Part shown: piece by piece, positions 22,925 through 30,520 of the stretch
Layout of the letters: the number at the start of each line of letters is the position of its first letter
Position numbering within the stretch: the first letter of the stretch is position 1
Source: a virus
Direction: 5' to 3' (one strand)
DNA: 64,000 nt
Virus record (IMG/VR): IMGVR_UViG_3300042904_000085
Coordinates: 1-64,000 of that record
Position numbers and translations under genes: made by a program
The notes under the pieces: generated by a model
Told to the model about the DNA's origin: nothing
The model's database searches: none
Seen by the model: the letters and a program-made list of their open reading frames with translations, nothing else

Positions 22925-24268
22925 ATGCCTCCGAGTCAGACATCACCGGCAGAACTGCTAGCTAAATCGACACCTCAGCAGAAGCTGGCAGCAGTCAAGA
23001 TACTCGCCATGGACAACAGGCCGTACTTCAGTGCGGCCTATCACGCCCTTGTGCCAGTCGAAGTGGAGGACAAGTTCTTCCCGCAGGGACAGGCCACGAT
23101 GGCTGTCGACAAGCACTGGCGACTCTACTGGGCACCGGGAATCTTCGACAAGTGGACCATCCCAGAGGTCGCCGGCGTGCTCTACCACGAGCTGAGCCAC
23201 CTTCTGGGAGAACACTTCCAGCGGGCGGAAAAGTACGGCGAAGAATTCAACCAGACGGTATGGATGGTAGCCACTGACTGCGCTATCAACTCGACCATCC
23301 AGTCAGAGATGGACGAACTGGCAAAGTCGGCCGCTACCAAGACAATCGAGGGCCTTCCCAAGGAAGGCTGCCTTCCCGAGAAGTGCAACCCGCCGCTGCC
23401 GAAAGGACAGACGGCCGAGTTCTACTACGAAGAACTGCTAAAGCAGGCCGAGAAGTCGCCCAAGTTCAAGGCCATCTTGGAGGGCATGGCGGCCAACTCG
23501 GACTGCGGTTCCGGCCAGCACGGTCAGCGTTGCGACCATGAACTGGCAACCGGTGCCAATGATGACCGGCATGGCGGGCTGTCAGAAGCTGACGTCACGA
23601 TGGTCAGGCTTCAGGTCGCCCATGACATCAAGGAGCAGGCTGGTAAGAAGGCCGGCAGCGTGCCGGGAGGCTGGGAACGCTGGGCCGACGACATCATGCA
23701 GCCGCAGGTCGATTACATGCGCTGGATTCGCGCAGCTGTCAGCAATGCCTATCAGGGCGTGGCTGGCAGGATCGACTATTCCTGGACGCGCCGCCATCGT
23801 CAGCAGGACGCCTACGGCAGATTCATCATGCCTGGCATGTATGCCCCTGATGTCAACGTTGGCATAGTTGTCGACACGTCAGGCTCGATGAGTCAGGACC
23901 AGATCAGTCAGTGCGTGGCAGAAATCGGCAAGGCTCTGTCATGCCTTGGCAACAAGGAAGTCGTGGTCGCCTCCTGCGATTCCGGTGTCCACTCTATTCA
24001 GCGCATCACCCACAAGGGCCAGCTCGCACTCAGAGGTGGTGGTGGCACTGACATGGGTGTCGGCATTGCCAAGCTCGAAGAGGTTCGCCCGAAGATCAAC
24101 CTGATGATCCTCCTGACAGACTGCGAAACGCCTTGGCCCGCCAAGCCGCCAAAGGCCAAGCTCGTACTCGTCAAGGTGGAAGGGAGCGGAGCGCCGCCGC
24201 CCTGGCCATGCTCGCTCGTGGAAATCGACCTCAAACGGCTCGGAACCAAGCAGAAGCAGGTAGCGTAA
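22925..24268 (+). CDS. VWA-domain protein with metallopeptidase-like N-terminus (DUF2201-like), 447 aa
   Basis: HELSHLLGEH at residues 88-97 has the HExxHxxGxxH-like zinc site of a metallopeptidase-related domain. DTSGSMS at about 317-323 is a VWA metal-ion-dependent adhesion site, followed by GGGGTDM and LLTDCETPW. This arrangement matches the VWA-like/putative metallopeptidase family found next to MoxR ATPases. Probably forms a complex with the product of 21788; substrate unknown. Ends in TAATG with the next gene. Confidence 0.88.
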   Translation: MPPSQTSPAELLAKSTPQQKLAAVKILAMDNRPYFSAAYHALVPVEVEDKFFPQGQATMAVDKHWRLYWAPGIFDKWTIPEVAGVLYHELSHLLGEHFQRAEKYGEEFNQTVWMVATDCAINSTIQSEMDELAKSAATKTIEGLPKEGCLPEKCNPPLPKGQTAEFYYEELLKQAEKSPKFKAILEGMAANSDCGSGQHGQRCDHELATGANDDRHGGLSEADVTMVRLQVAHDIKEQAGKKAGSVPGGWERWADDIMQPQVDYMRWIRAAVSNAYQGVAGRIDYSWTRRHRQQDAYGRFIMPGMYAPDVNVGIVVDTSGSMSQDQISQCVAEIGKALSCLGNKEVVVASCDSGVHSIQRITHKGQLALRGGGGTDMGVGIAKLEEVRPKINLMILLTDCETPWPAKPPKAKLVLVKVEGSGAPPPWPCSLVEIDLKRLGTKQKQVA

Positions 24269-24561
24269 TGCCCTGCGTCGGGTGCTACGACCTTGGAGAC
24301 GTCTGCGCATGCGGATTCTGGGGTGACGACTGCCGTGGCTGTAACGTCGAAAGGCAACCGTGTTCTACGTGCTGCACTGGCATGTCTGCCCAGACTGTCA
24401 ACACTCTTGGGCGTGCCGAAACGACTGCGGTGCGCCCAATCCTAGAGTCCGAATCGAAACCGCCTGCACAAAGTGCAAAACAAGTCCGAAGAATTCTTCG
24501 CAGCCCTAATATGCGGCAACTGGCTACGCTGCATCTACTGCAAGACCGTCGAATGGTTTAA
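24268..24561 (+). CDS. Very Cys-rich small protein, up to 97 aa
   Basis: CVGCYDLGDVCACG, CRGC, CSTCC: eleven Cys in the first 40 residues, probably two or more zinc sites. The last 60 residues lie under two other reading frames (24360 and 24473) and look featureless. Either the tail is accidental read-through of the overlap or this is a triple overlap. TAATG coupling supports the start. Confidence 0.5.
   Translation: MPCVGCYDLGDVCACGFWGDDCRGCNVERQPCSTCCTGMSAQTVNTLGRAETTAVRPILESESKPPAQSAKQVRRILRSPNMRQLATLHLLQDRRMV
24360..24509 (+). CDS. Zinc-ribbon protein nested in an overlap, 49 aa
   Basis: GTG 24360 after GAAAGGCAACC. CPDC near residue 10, CRNDC near residue 18 and CTKCK near residue 36. 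Shares DNA with 24268 in one frame and with the next gene's first 37 bases in another. Confidence 0.6.
   Translation: MFYVLHWHVCPDCQHSWACRNDCGAPNPRVRIETACTKCKTSPKNSSQP
24464..24478. repeat. CTGCAC-AAA-GTGCAA, near-perfect copy of the palindrome
   Basis: One mismatch from TTGCAC-N3-GTGCAA. The GTG of its right half is the proposed start codon of the EFF protein at 24473, so a protein bound here or an RNA hairpin could affect that start. Confidence 0.6.
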
Positions 24562-24700
24562 GTGCGACGAGACGATGTGTAACGACATCGGCCATCAAGT
24601 CATCTGCACTAAATGCCAACGCGACAGAGTCATGATTGCCAAGGACAGAGATGAGCGTGTCTGGCCAACTACCAACAGCTACAACCCACGACGACCTTGA
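24473..24700 (+). CDS. EFF-motif zinc protein, 75 aa
   Basis: Residues 6-11 are EEFFAA, then CIYC, CDETMC and CTKC knuckles. This is the typical order of the group: N-terminal EFFxAL, a short spacer, then CxxC pairs. GTG start lies in the palindrome at 24464; no good ribosome site is seen, so coupling to the upstream frames is likely. Confidence 0.65.
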   Translation: MQNKSEEFFAALICGNWLRCIYCKTVEWFKCDETMCNDIGHQVICTKCQRDRVMIAKDRDERVWPTTNSYNPRRP

Positions 24701-24986
24701 ATTCTGGGATGCGCTAGCCAACGAGGACCTTGTGTATTTTGAATCGTTCGGGGTATCCGGATTCACTAGGAGTTTTATAGACGAACCTGCTCCAACCATC
24801 AACATGCCAGATGGAAAAAGAAAGGTTCGCAGGGTTTTCGTCAACACGTCCATTACTAAAAGCATCTACGTCAACTTTATTGACCGCAAGAACGAGACTA
24901 TCGCCCACGTTGGCGTGTTCGCAGACAAAACAGCCGCTGTCAACTTTTTCAAAGGCCTAGCAGAGCATATCGACAAACATTTCTGA
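24651..24986 (+). CDS. EFW-motif protein, 111 aa
   Basis: ATG 24651 after AAGGACAG, inside the previous gene. LEFWDALANED near residues 21-31 carries the motif; the rest is an alpha/beta domain with basic KRKVRRVFV and a C-terminal helix, without Cys. DNA is noticeably AT-richer than its surroundings. Confidence 0.7.
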   Translation: MSVSGQLPTATTHDDLEFWDALANEDLVYFESFGVSGFTRSFIDEPAPTINMPDGKRKVRRVFVNTSITKSIYVNFIDRKNETIAHVGVFADKTAAVNFFKGLAEHIDKHF

Positions 24987-25588
24987 TGAGATTCCTCGTC
25001 GCCTGCGAGTTCTCGGGGAAGGTCCGAGACGCCCTGATAGCTCGAGGCCACCAAGCCATCTCGTGCGACCTCCGACCAACTGACAGACCTGGCCCACACA
25101 TTCAAGACGATATCAGGAAGGTCAACCTTAGCAAGTTTGACGGCCTGATCGCCTTCCCGCCCTGCACCAACCTCGCAGTGAGCGGCTCGAAACACTTCAA
25201 ACACAAGCATCACTTGCAAGAGCAAGACTTGGCCCTCGTCAGGTTCCTGCTCACCGCTGACGTGCCGCTGATCGCGCTGGAAAATCCTGTCAGCATCATC
25301 AGCACGCACATCCGGCGACCTGATCAGATTATCCACCCCTGGCAGTTCGGCCATAAGGCGTGCAAAACCACGTGTTTATGGTTGAAAGGCCTGCCACCGT
25401 TGAAATATACTCGCGTGGTTGGGCCGCCGCCCAAGCGTTGGGAGGACGAACAGGAATGGCGGAAATGGAACAAGCTCCACCTTCTGGGCCAGACGAAGGA
25501 CAGGGCAAAGATTCGCAGCACCACGTTCGACGGCGTGGCGCGAGCCATGGCAACACAGTGGACACAGAGGAGTTCTTCGAGTCGCTAG
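24986..25588 (+). CDS. DNA-methylase-like conserved phage protein, 200 aa
   Basis: MRFLVACEFSGKVRDALIAR, then SCDLRPTDRPGPH, FPPCTNLAVSG and ALENPVSIIST with a WQFGH-containing end is the classic pattern of a phage family usually annotated as DNA cytosine methylase. The Rossmann start, the PPC and the ENP motif parallel m5C methyltransferase motifs I, IV and VI. Activity and target are unproven. The C-terminal QRSSSSR tail lies in the overlap with the next gene. Confidence 0.85.
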   Translation: MRFLVACEFSGKVRDALIARGHQAISCDLRPTDRPGPHIQDDIRKVNLSKFDGLIAFPPCTNLAVSGSKHFKHKHHLQEQDLALVRFLLTADVPLIALENPVSIISTHIRRPDQIIHPWQFGHKACKTTCLWLKGLPPLKYTRVVGPPPKRWEDEQEWRKWNKLHLLGQTKDRAKIRSTTFDGVARAMATQWTQRSSSSR

Positions 25589-25800
25589 CACCAACTGGTC
25601 GACTCTACTGCAATAGATGCCATGAGTTAACAGAACACGCCATGCTAGGTGTTCACAAGTCTAGACTAGGACCTCTACCTAATTACCAAGCACGATTAGG
25701 CAGAGGACAATGGGTACAGGGAAAGTGCATCAAATGCAACTACATTGATTACTGGACAGAGTCCTCCCTTCAAGAAATGGAAATCGACTACCCACGATGA
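25558..25800 (+). CDS. EFF-motif zinc-ribbon protein, 80 aa
   Basis: GTG 25558 gives VDTEEFFESLAP followed by CNRC (near residue 18) and CIKC (near residue 61). The start V-D-x-E-E-F-F is repeated at 37436 and, slightly varied, at 49500, which supports this choice. Overlaps the methylase-like gene by 31 bases and the next gene by ATGA. Confidence 0.7.
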   Translation: MDTEEFFESLAPTGRLYCNRCHELTEHAMLGVHKSRLGPLPNYQARLGRGQWVQGKCIKCNYIDYWTESSLQEMEIDYPR

Positions 25801-26138
25801 AGACAATCCTCGTCAAAAGCAACATCGATCCTGCCTGCCCTCGCCTCTACGTCAGGAATGCTGTCAAGGAGGATGGCAATGCTGTCATTCTTGACGAGCC
25901 TGTCGAGATGGACGAAGGCCCTACCAACGTGGTCAGCATTCACGACTGCTGTCAGTTCAATGCTGACATGGTGCAAATCATCAACACTCTGCTCGACCAG
26001 GCAGAGGAGAAGATTGACATGGCGATCAAGCTGGCAGCCGCCAACCTGCAGCCGCTGGTGCCGCCGATCAGCCCTGAGGAGGCTGAGAGGATTGCTCAAG
26101 ATATCATCCTGAGAAAAGAACCAACGGTCTGGCACTAA
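25797..26138 (+). CDS. Hypothetical protein, 113 aa
   Basis: Beta-strand start, acidic middle (EPVEMDEGPTN), CC pair near residue 51 and two helices. Unknown. Confidence 0.7.
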   Translation: MKTILVKSNIDPACPRLYVRNAVKEDGNAVILDEPVEMDEGPTNVVSIHDCCQFNADMVQIINTLLDQAEEKIDMAIKLAAANLQPLVPPISPEEAERIAQDIILRKEPTVWH

Positions 26139-26139
26139 C

Positions 26140-26262
26140 ATGTGGATCTTTATCGACGTTCTGATATTCCTCTACATGCTGTTCTGGCCTGAAGGGGCTA
26201 TCATCTTCGGCGTCGGTTGCCTCATCGTAGTAGGCCTGATAAAGTGGCTGGAGAAGAAATAA
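26140..26262 (+). CDS. Membrane peptide, 40 aa
   Basis: Two hydrophobic segments (IFIDVLIFLYMLFW; IIFGVGCLIVVGLI) and a basic end. TAATG-coupled to the ligase gene. Confidence 0.6.
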   Translation: MWIFIDVLIFLYMLFWPEGAIIFGVGCLIVVGLIKWLEKK

Positions 26263-27476
26263 TGCAGACTTGGCCTTTCAAATCTAAGAGCAGCGACAAG
26301 GACTACACGACAGTCCTGACAGACGACGGCAAGCTTGGTTGCAACTGCAAGGGCTACACCGTCCGGCGCGGCGACAGTGTCCGCGAATGCACTCACATGA
26401 GGGACGTAATCAAGATACACAAGTTTGACGTGGAGGTGCGAGGCGGCGAGTTCGTCTACGTCAAGAACCCACAACAGCAGCTTCCCATACTAAGTTCTGA
26501 AGGGGTAAAAGTTCAAAATGAAACTGCCCCCTCCAGCGATGTGCCTTTCGGATACATCCAGCCGATGCTGGCAGAAGCTCTCCTTGATGGGAGTGAACTG
26601 AACTACGCCGAATGGCTCGACGCTGTCCGAGTCATGATGGACAAGTATCTGGCTCAAGGATACGTCTGCGAGAAGAAGTACGACGGACATCGCAAGATCG
26701 TCTACGTAGACAAGAACGGTGTCAGGGCGTGGTCGCGCCCCAAGTCCGGCGCTGGCAAGGTCGGGTTGCCCAGCCAGCTTCCTTCGCACATCGTTAAGGA
26801 ACTGCGCCAGCTCGTGACCGGCAGGACCGAAGAACAGAGCGCCTACGGCACCTACGACTGCGAACTGGTAGGCGGGTCAGAAACCGACATGTCGTCGGAC
26901 GTGACTAGGCTCGACAAAGAACATGAGCGCTGTTTGGTCATCTTCGACGTGCTGCACCTGTCCAACATGAAGGTGCCGAGGTTGCCCTCGGGCAACCAGA
27001 CCAAGCTGCCCTACAGGTCGCGTCGACAGATACTGACACACCTGTTCAACTTGACAGGAGTCGGGCTGAAGCATGTCAGGCTATCAGAAGTCATAGACAA
27101 CGCCACCTTCGATCACGTAAAGAAAATCTGGGACAACGGCGGCGAGGGTGCGATGCTGAAGGACCCAGACAGCACATACCAGCCAGGACGACGGTCCACT
27201 ACGTGGCTCAAGATCAAGAAGCTGGAGCCGGTCCCGTATATCATCACCGGCTACGAGGCTGGCAAGAACGGACCTTATAGCAAGGTGACGCTCAAGGAGA
27301 AGAACAACCCAGCGATCAAGACGTCTGCCAAGACCAAGAACAACGCGTGGTTGAAGCGGTTCGCGGCTGACCCCGACAAGTATATCGGGGAGGAGCTGGT
27401 CTGCATCGTCCGTGGTCGCCATCCCAGCGGAAAGCCTCGCCACTGCATGTGGGATCATCTGGTAAACTACAACTGA
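26262..27476 (+). CDS. ATP-dependent DNA ligase with N-terminal SWIM zinc finger, 404 aa
   Basis: Seals nicks using ATP. Motif I is KYDGHR (139-144, nucleotidylated Lys139); motif IV GEGAMLK about 294-300; motif V TWLKIKK about 314-320; an OB-fold completes the end. Unusually, residues 1-60 contain CNC (27-29) and CTH (43-45), a SWIM zinc finger like that of the small protein at 21107. Start at ATG 26262, TAATG-coupled. With Ku at 15302 it could form a two-protein end-joining pathway; it may equally serve replication. Confidence 0.93.
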   Translation: MQTWPFKSKSSDKDYTTVLTDDGKLGCNCKGYTVRRGDSVRECTHMRDVIKIHKFDVEVRGGEFVYVKNPQQQLPILSSEGVKVQNETAPSSDVPFGYIQPMLAEALLDGSELNYAEWLDAVRVMMDKYLAQGYVCEKKYDGHRKIVYVDKNGVRAWSRPKSGAGKVGLPSQLPSHIVKELRQLVTGRTEEQSAYGTYDCELVGGSETDMSSDVTRLDKEHERCLVIFDVLHLSNMKVPRLPSGNQTKLPYRSRRQILTHLFNLTGVGLKHVRLSEVIDNATFDHVKKIWDNGGEGAMLKDPDSTYQPGRRSTTWLKIKKLEPVPYIITGYEAGKNGPYSKVTLKEKNNPAIKTSAKTKNNAWLKRFAADPDKYIGEELVCIVRGRHPSGKPRHCMWDHLVNYN

Positions 27477-27477
27477 C

Positions 27478-27708
27478 ATGGCGCTACACCGTCCAGAACG
27501 TGGCGAGAGCATTCTCTGGAAGCAGTACGGCTTTCGCCATATAGCTAGGTCATCCACTCACACATTCTGCGGCCAGGACTTCGGATGGAGAATCGAACGC
27601 TACGAGGAATGGTCTAAGCGCTCGCCACACTACGCAACCAAAATCAAGTACGGTGAAGACACGCTACACAGACCGCTCTGCGGAAACTGCGCTAAACTGA
27701 AAGGCTGA
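27478..27708 (+). CDS. Small Cys/His protein, 76 aa
   Basis: Two bases after the ligase stop. H26, C31 and a C-terminal CGNC pair could form a zinc site; otherwise basic and aromatic. Possibly a ligase accessory by position only. Confidence 0.65.
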   Translation: MALHRPERGESILWKQYGFRHIARSSTHTFCGQDFGWRIERYEEWSKRSPHYATKIKYGEDTLHRPLCGNCAKLKG

Positions 27709-27709
27709 C

Positions 27710-27985
27710 ATGACTGGCAAGGTTCGCACCATCTACGACAATCGCTACGTCGTAATGGCTGAGCGGCATGACGGCTCGACCATCGCTGACAACAACCTCA
27801 CGGTGCGAGAGGTGTTCGCCTTGGTTGCGACCAGCATGGCCTACGCCAAGCGCGCGACAATCTGGGTGGACGACGGGGCACCTGTCACTGAGAGCGGCCC
27901 CGTTCAGAACATGGAAGACGCGATCAACTGGAAACAGCCTGACGACATCCTGACCGAGATGTTCAGAGCTAAGGAGGGACGATAG
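27710..27985 (+). CDS. Hypothetical protein, 91 aa
   Basis: One base after the previous stop. Alpha/beta sequence, acidic, no motif recognised. Confidence 0.7.
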   Translation: MTGKVRTIYDNRYVVMAERHDGSTIADNNLTVREVFALVATSMAYAKRATIWVDDGAPVTESGPVQNMEDAINWKQPDDILTEMFRAKEGR

Positions 27986-27986
27986 C

Positions 27987-28232
27987 TTGGCCCGTCAAAT
28001 CGCACCAAGGCTCGCCAACGGCGAAACACGTGAACCTCTCTACAACGGCCTGCCGCCGGCCATCAAGCAAGGCATCGACGCCATCGCCAAGGACGAAAAC
28101 AAGTCGCGCTCGTGGGTCATCGAGGAGGCCCTAGTTGATTATTTCCGGCTCGCCCGTCTACTCGGAAGAAAAAAGTACATCATTCCTTCTACGTGGAAGA
28201 AACCGACCCGTCGGAAGCTCATCCGGCCATAG
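27987..28232 (+). CDS. Ribbon-helix-helix regulator, 81 aa
   Basis: TTG start after AAGGAGGGA, an unusual start with a perfect ribosome site. EPLYNGLPPAIKQGIDAI then SRSWVIEEALVDYF is the strand-helix-helix of CopG/Arc-type DNA-binding dimers, and the tail is basic. It is a candidate for binding one of the repeated palindromes. Confidence 0.75.
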   Translation: MARQIAPRLANGETREPLYNGLPPAIKQGIDAIAKDENKSRSWVIEEALVDYFRLARLLGRKKYIIPSTWKKPTRRKLIRP

Positions 28233-28263
28233 CCCTGATGTGCTACCATGTCAGCCGGACTCG

Positions 28264-28617
28264 ATGCAGATCCGGCTGGAAATCACAGAGCGTCCGACAT
28301 CGCGTAAGGCCCCGTCATTCGCTGCTACACCTGAGCGCCTGATTGAGGCTGTCATGTCGACCGCACCAGGGGGAGAGAACGATGGCAAGGCCGTCAAGTT
28401 CGTCAGCGATGACACGAACCTGACACCGCTCCGTCTCAAGATTGCTTACCTCTGCAATAAGGCGGGCCTCAAACTGCGCAGCCAGAAACTGAGGCCGCTC
28501 AACCGCAACATGCGTCGTCAAAAGGACCCCTACGAGGTCCTGCTTTGGGTGGAGGCACCGCGTGGAACTGGACCTGACCAACCTGACCGTGAAGAAGATT
28601 CGGAAAATGACACGTAA
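28264..28617 (+). CDS. Hypothetical protein, 117 aa
   Basis: Start uncertain: ATG 28264 or GTG 28240, neither with a clear ribosome site. Basic, with PLRLKIAYLCNKAGLKLRSQ as a likely helix-strand unit; acidic tail in the overlap with the next gene. Confidence 0.55.
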   Translation: MQIRLEITERPTSRKAPSFAATPERLIEAVMSTAPGGENDGKAVKFVSDDTNLTPLRLKIAYLCNKAGLKLRSQKLRPLNRNMRRQKDPYEVLLWVEAPRGTGPDQPDREEDSENDT

Positions 28618-28771
28618 GGAAGCCAGCGACGAAGGCTGGGACGACTACGAAACCAGATCGGTGATAGAATTCTCGGACGGGACGCTGATCTACGCGTCTC
28701 GAGACGAGGAAGGAAACGGTCCAGGCGCGTTGTTCGGAAAAACCAAGGACGGCAAAGCGTTCTCACTCTAA
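28562..28771 (+). CDS. Hypothetical protein, 69 aa
   Basis: GTG after GTGGAGGCACC. VIEFSDGTLIYASRDEEGNGPG suggests a small beta-rich domain. Overlaps the previous frame by 56 bases. Confidence 0.6.
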   Translation: MELDLTNLTVKKIRKMTRKEASDEGWDDYETRSVIEFSDGTLIYASRDEEGNGPGALFGKTKDGKAFSL

Positions 28772-28781
28772 GGAAGGTGTC

Positions 28782-28979
28782 ATGGCTGTCGAAACTGCCA
28801 GCGCTATTACGTTCTCTGAGGCACGGACAGTGTCAGTCTTCCTGCACGGTCGATTCCATGGGACTATCGAAACGATGGGATCACGCTTCGAAGCTGCCAC
28901 CAGAAGCCAGGTCGCCAAGGAATTCAGCGACTTCGACTCAGCCATGTCTTGGATCATCGATGACATTCACGGCGACTAA
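28782..28979 (+). CDS. Hypothetical protein, 65 aa
   Basis: ATG after AAGGAAGGTGTC. Alpha/beta, no Cys; ends with an acidic helix. Followed by TAATACACAAGG, a half-site of the ACACAAG repeats. Confidence 0.65.
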   Translation: MAVETASAITFSEARTVSVFLHGRFHGTIETMGSRFEAATRSQVAKEFSDFDSAMSWIIDDIHGD

Positions 28980-28994
28980 TACACAAGGATTGCT

Positions 28995-29402
28995 ATGAAA
29001 GGTTGGCCGCTAGTTCATCCACAGGACGACGGCATTCGACCGGCAGGACCGCCTGACGAGTGCTTCTACTGTCACCAGAAGGTCGGAAAACCGCATAGCC
29101 CTGAATGCGTCATCGTCACACGGCGCGTCAGGGTCAGATACACCTTCGACATCGAGGTTGACGCCCCCTACCACTGGGACAAGGACGACTTCGAGTATCA
29201 CCGCAACAACTCGTCCTGCCAGAACAACATGATCGATGACGTAGCTAACTACGCTGCGAACCTGGCCGATGAGTGCATGTGCGGCAGAGCGAACGCCGAG
29301 TTCGTAGGCGTTGTCGACAACACACCACGGCGCGAGACACGTTCCGACGACAACCACCCTGACATACCTTCGGAGTTCAAGACCACTGGACCTGTGCATT
29401 AA
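28995..29402 (+). CDS. Zinc-finger protein, 135 aa
   Basis: CFYCHQKV and C near residue 38 form an N-terminal metal site (residues 23-38); a central beta region follows, then CMCG near residue 95. The leader overlaps an ACACAAG half-site. Last gene before the promoter at 29405. Confidence 0.7.
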   Translation: MKGWPLVHPQDDGIRPAGPPDECFYCHQKVGKPHSPECVIVTRRVRVRYTFDIEVDAPYHWDKDDFEYHRNNSSCQNNMIDDVANYAANLADECMCGRANAEFVGVVDNTPRRETRSDDNHPDIPSEFKTTGPVH

Positions 29403-29404
29403 CG

Positions 29405-29433
29405 TTGACAAACACATGAATCTTGTGTATCAT
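29405..29433 (+). promoter_or_regulatory. Strong promoter with operator-like spacer; gene start at +1
   Basis: TTGACA 29405-29410, 17-base spacer, TATCAT 29428-29433. The spacer holds ACACATGAATCTTGTGT, an inverted repeat. The following GTG is at 29440, where transcription should begin, so the message is probably leaderless. Confidence 0.75.
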
Positions 29434-29439
29434 GGGTGA

Positions 29440-29805
29440 GTGATCGAAGATAAACTTACGAAATTGTATCGGTCGTTCGTCCTCAAGAACAGCGACAAGC
29501 AGCAGCAGCTGCTCCATCTCCCGTGGGAGTGGGTGCTCTGTTACACCGAGGATAGCGAGGCCGACTTTCGTGAGGTCCAGCGCGGCGTTCTTAAGCTTGA
29601 ACTGCTCGACAAGACAGTCAAGGCTCGAGACAAGCGCTACAAAGTTGTCAGGCACAACGGGGCGGGCTGGACGAGCCTGCCCCGCACGTGGCTCCGCGAC
29701 CGCAAGGCCAAGGACGGTGACACCGTAGAACTCTGGTTCTCTGACAACGCCACTCGCCTTTACGTGATACTCAAGAAGCGGGAAGATGCTGTCAGCAGAA
29801 AGTAA
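29440..29805 (+). CDS. Possible AbrB/SpoVT-like swapped-hairpin protein, 121 aa
   Basis: TSLPRTWLRDRKAKDGDTVE near residues 78-97 resembles the IPKxWLxxLGIKxGDxVE hairpin of AbrB-type DNA-binding proteins, here near the C-terminus. The N-terminal half is helical. No ribosome site; GTG coincides with the predicted transcription start. Regulatory role inferred and unproven. Confidence 0.65.
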   Translation: MIEDKLTKLYRSFVLKNSDKQQQLLHLPWEWVLCYTEDSEADFREVQRGVLKLELLDKTVKARDKRYKVVRHNGAGWTSLPRTWLRDRKAKDGDTVELWFSDNATRLYVILKKREDAVSRK

Positions 29806-30358
29806 CGAGTTCACCAACGGAACCAAGAAGCTCGGGGCTATCAACACATTCACCGGCAAGCGGTTCAACATCCTCGACCCGCAGCCTGACCAGATTGACA
29901 TTCGTGACATCGCTGCTCACCTGTCAAAGCTATGCCGGTTCACAGGCTCCATTCGCTTTCACTACTCGGTAGCGCAGCACTCCTACTACGCTTCCATGTT
30001 CTGTCAGCCTGGTTATGAGCTGGCCTGTCTGCTCCATGACGCCGCCGAGGCCTACATGAACGACTTGAGCAGGCCGATCAAGCACGTGCCTGAGATGATC
30101 TGGTACCGCGAACAGGAACACAAAGTCTGGTCAGTCCTAGCCGACGTGTTCGGCCTGCCAGACCCGCTGCCGCCGCACGTCAAGGAAATCGACAACCGCC
30201 TCGTCTGCACAGAAGGCTGGCAACTCCAACCGCATCCCAACCCTGACCACTGGTCATTCGCTGAGCATCTTCCACTGGCGATAGAAGAATGGACACCACG
30301 AATCGCGGAACAGATGTTTCTCCAGCGCTACTACCACCTGACAGCAACCCACTCGTAA
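29786..30358 (+). CDS. HD-domain phosphohydrolase, 190 aa
   Basis: H65 (AQHS), H84-D85 (LLHDAAEAYMNDLSRPIK) and a later Asp make the metal-binding set of HD hydrolases; order and length resemble YfbR-type 5'-nucleotidases. Phage members are usually annotated as HD family hydrolase. Together with the dCMP deaminase two genes on, nucleotide metabolism is likely. Confidence 0.85.
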   Translation: MLSAESNEFTNGTKKLGAINTFTGKRFNILDPQPDQIDIRDIAAHLSKLCRFTGSIRFHYSVAQHSYYASMFCQPGYELACLLHDAAEAYMNDLSRPIKHVPEMIWYREQEHKVWSVLADVFGLPDPLPPHVKEIDNRLVCTEGWQLQPHPNPDHWSFAEHLPLAIEEWTPRIAEQMFLQRYYHLTATHS

Positions 30359-30519
30359 CAGAGTTCTTCGAGGCACTAGAAGACTGGTCAGGATGGATGG
30401 ACATGAACATCTGGTGCAGAGTGTGTGAGGAAGTCGTTCTGAAAAAGGTATATTGGTCGGACGACATAGACGTATATCACTGCACAGTGTGCAAGAACGA
30501 AGTAACGGCAACGGCATAA
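30289..30519 (+). CDS. EFF-motif zinc-ribbon protein, 76 aa
   Basis: Starts 70 bases inside the HD gene. TEFFEALEDW at residues 24-33, then CRVC (near residue 43) and CTVC (near residue 65). The 23-residue lead before the motif lies entirely in the overlap, so a shorter start is possible. Confidence 0.65.
   Translation: MDTTNRGTDVSPALLPPDSNPLVTEFFEALEDWSGWMDMNIWCRVCEEVVLKKVYWSDDIDVYHCTVCKNEVTATA
30480..30494. repeat. CTGCAC-AGT-GTGCAA, near-perfect palindrome copy (in gene)
   Basis: One mismatch from the consensus. Lies in the codons of the second zinc knuckle (C-T-V-C-K) of the EFF protein at 30289. Confidence 0.55.
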
Positions 30520-30520
30520 C

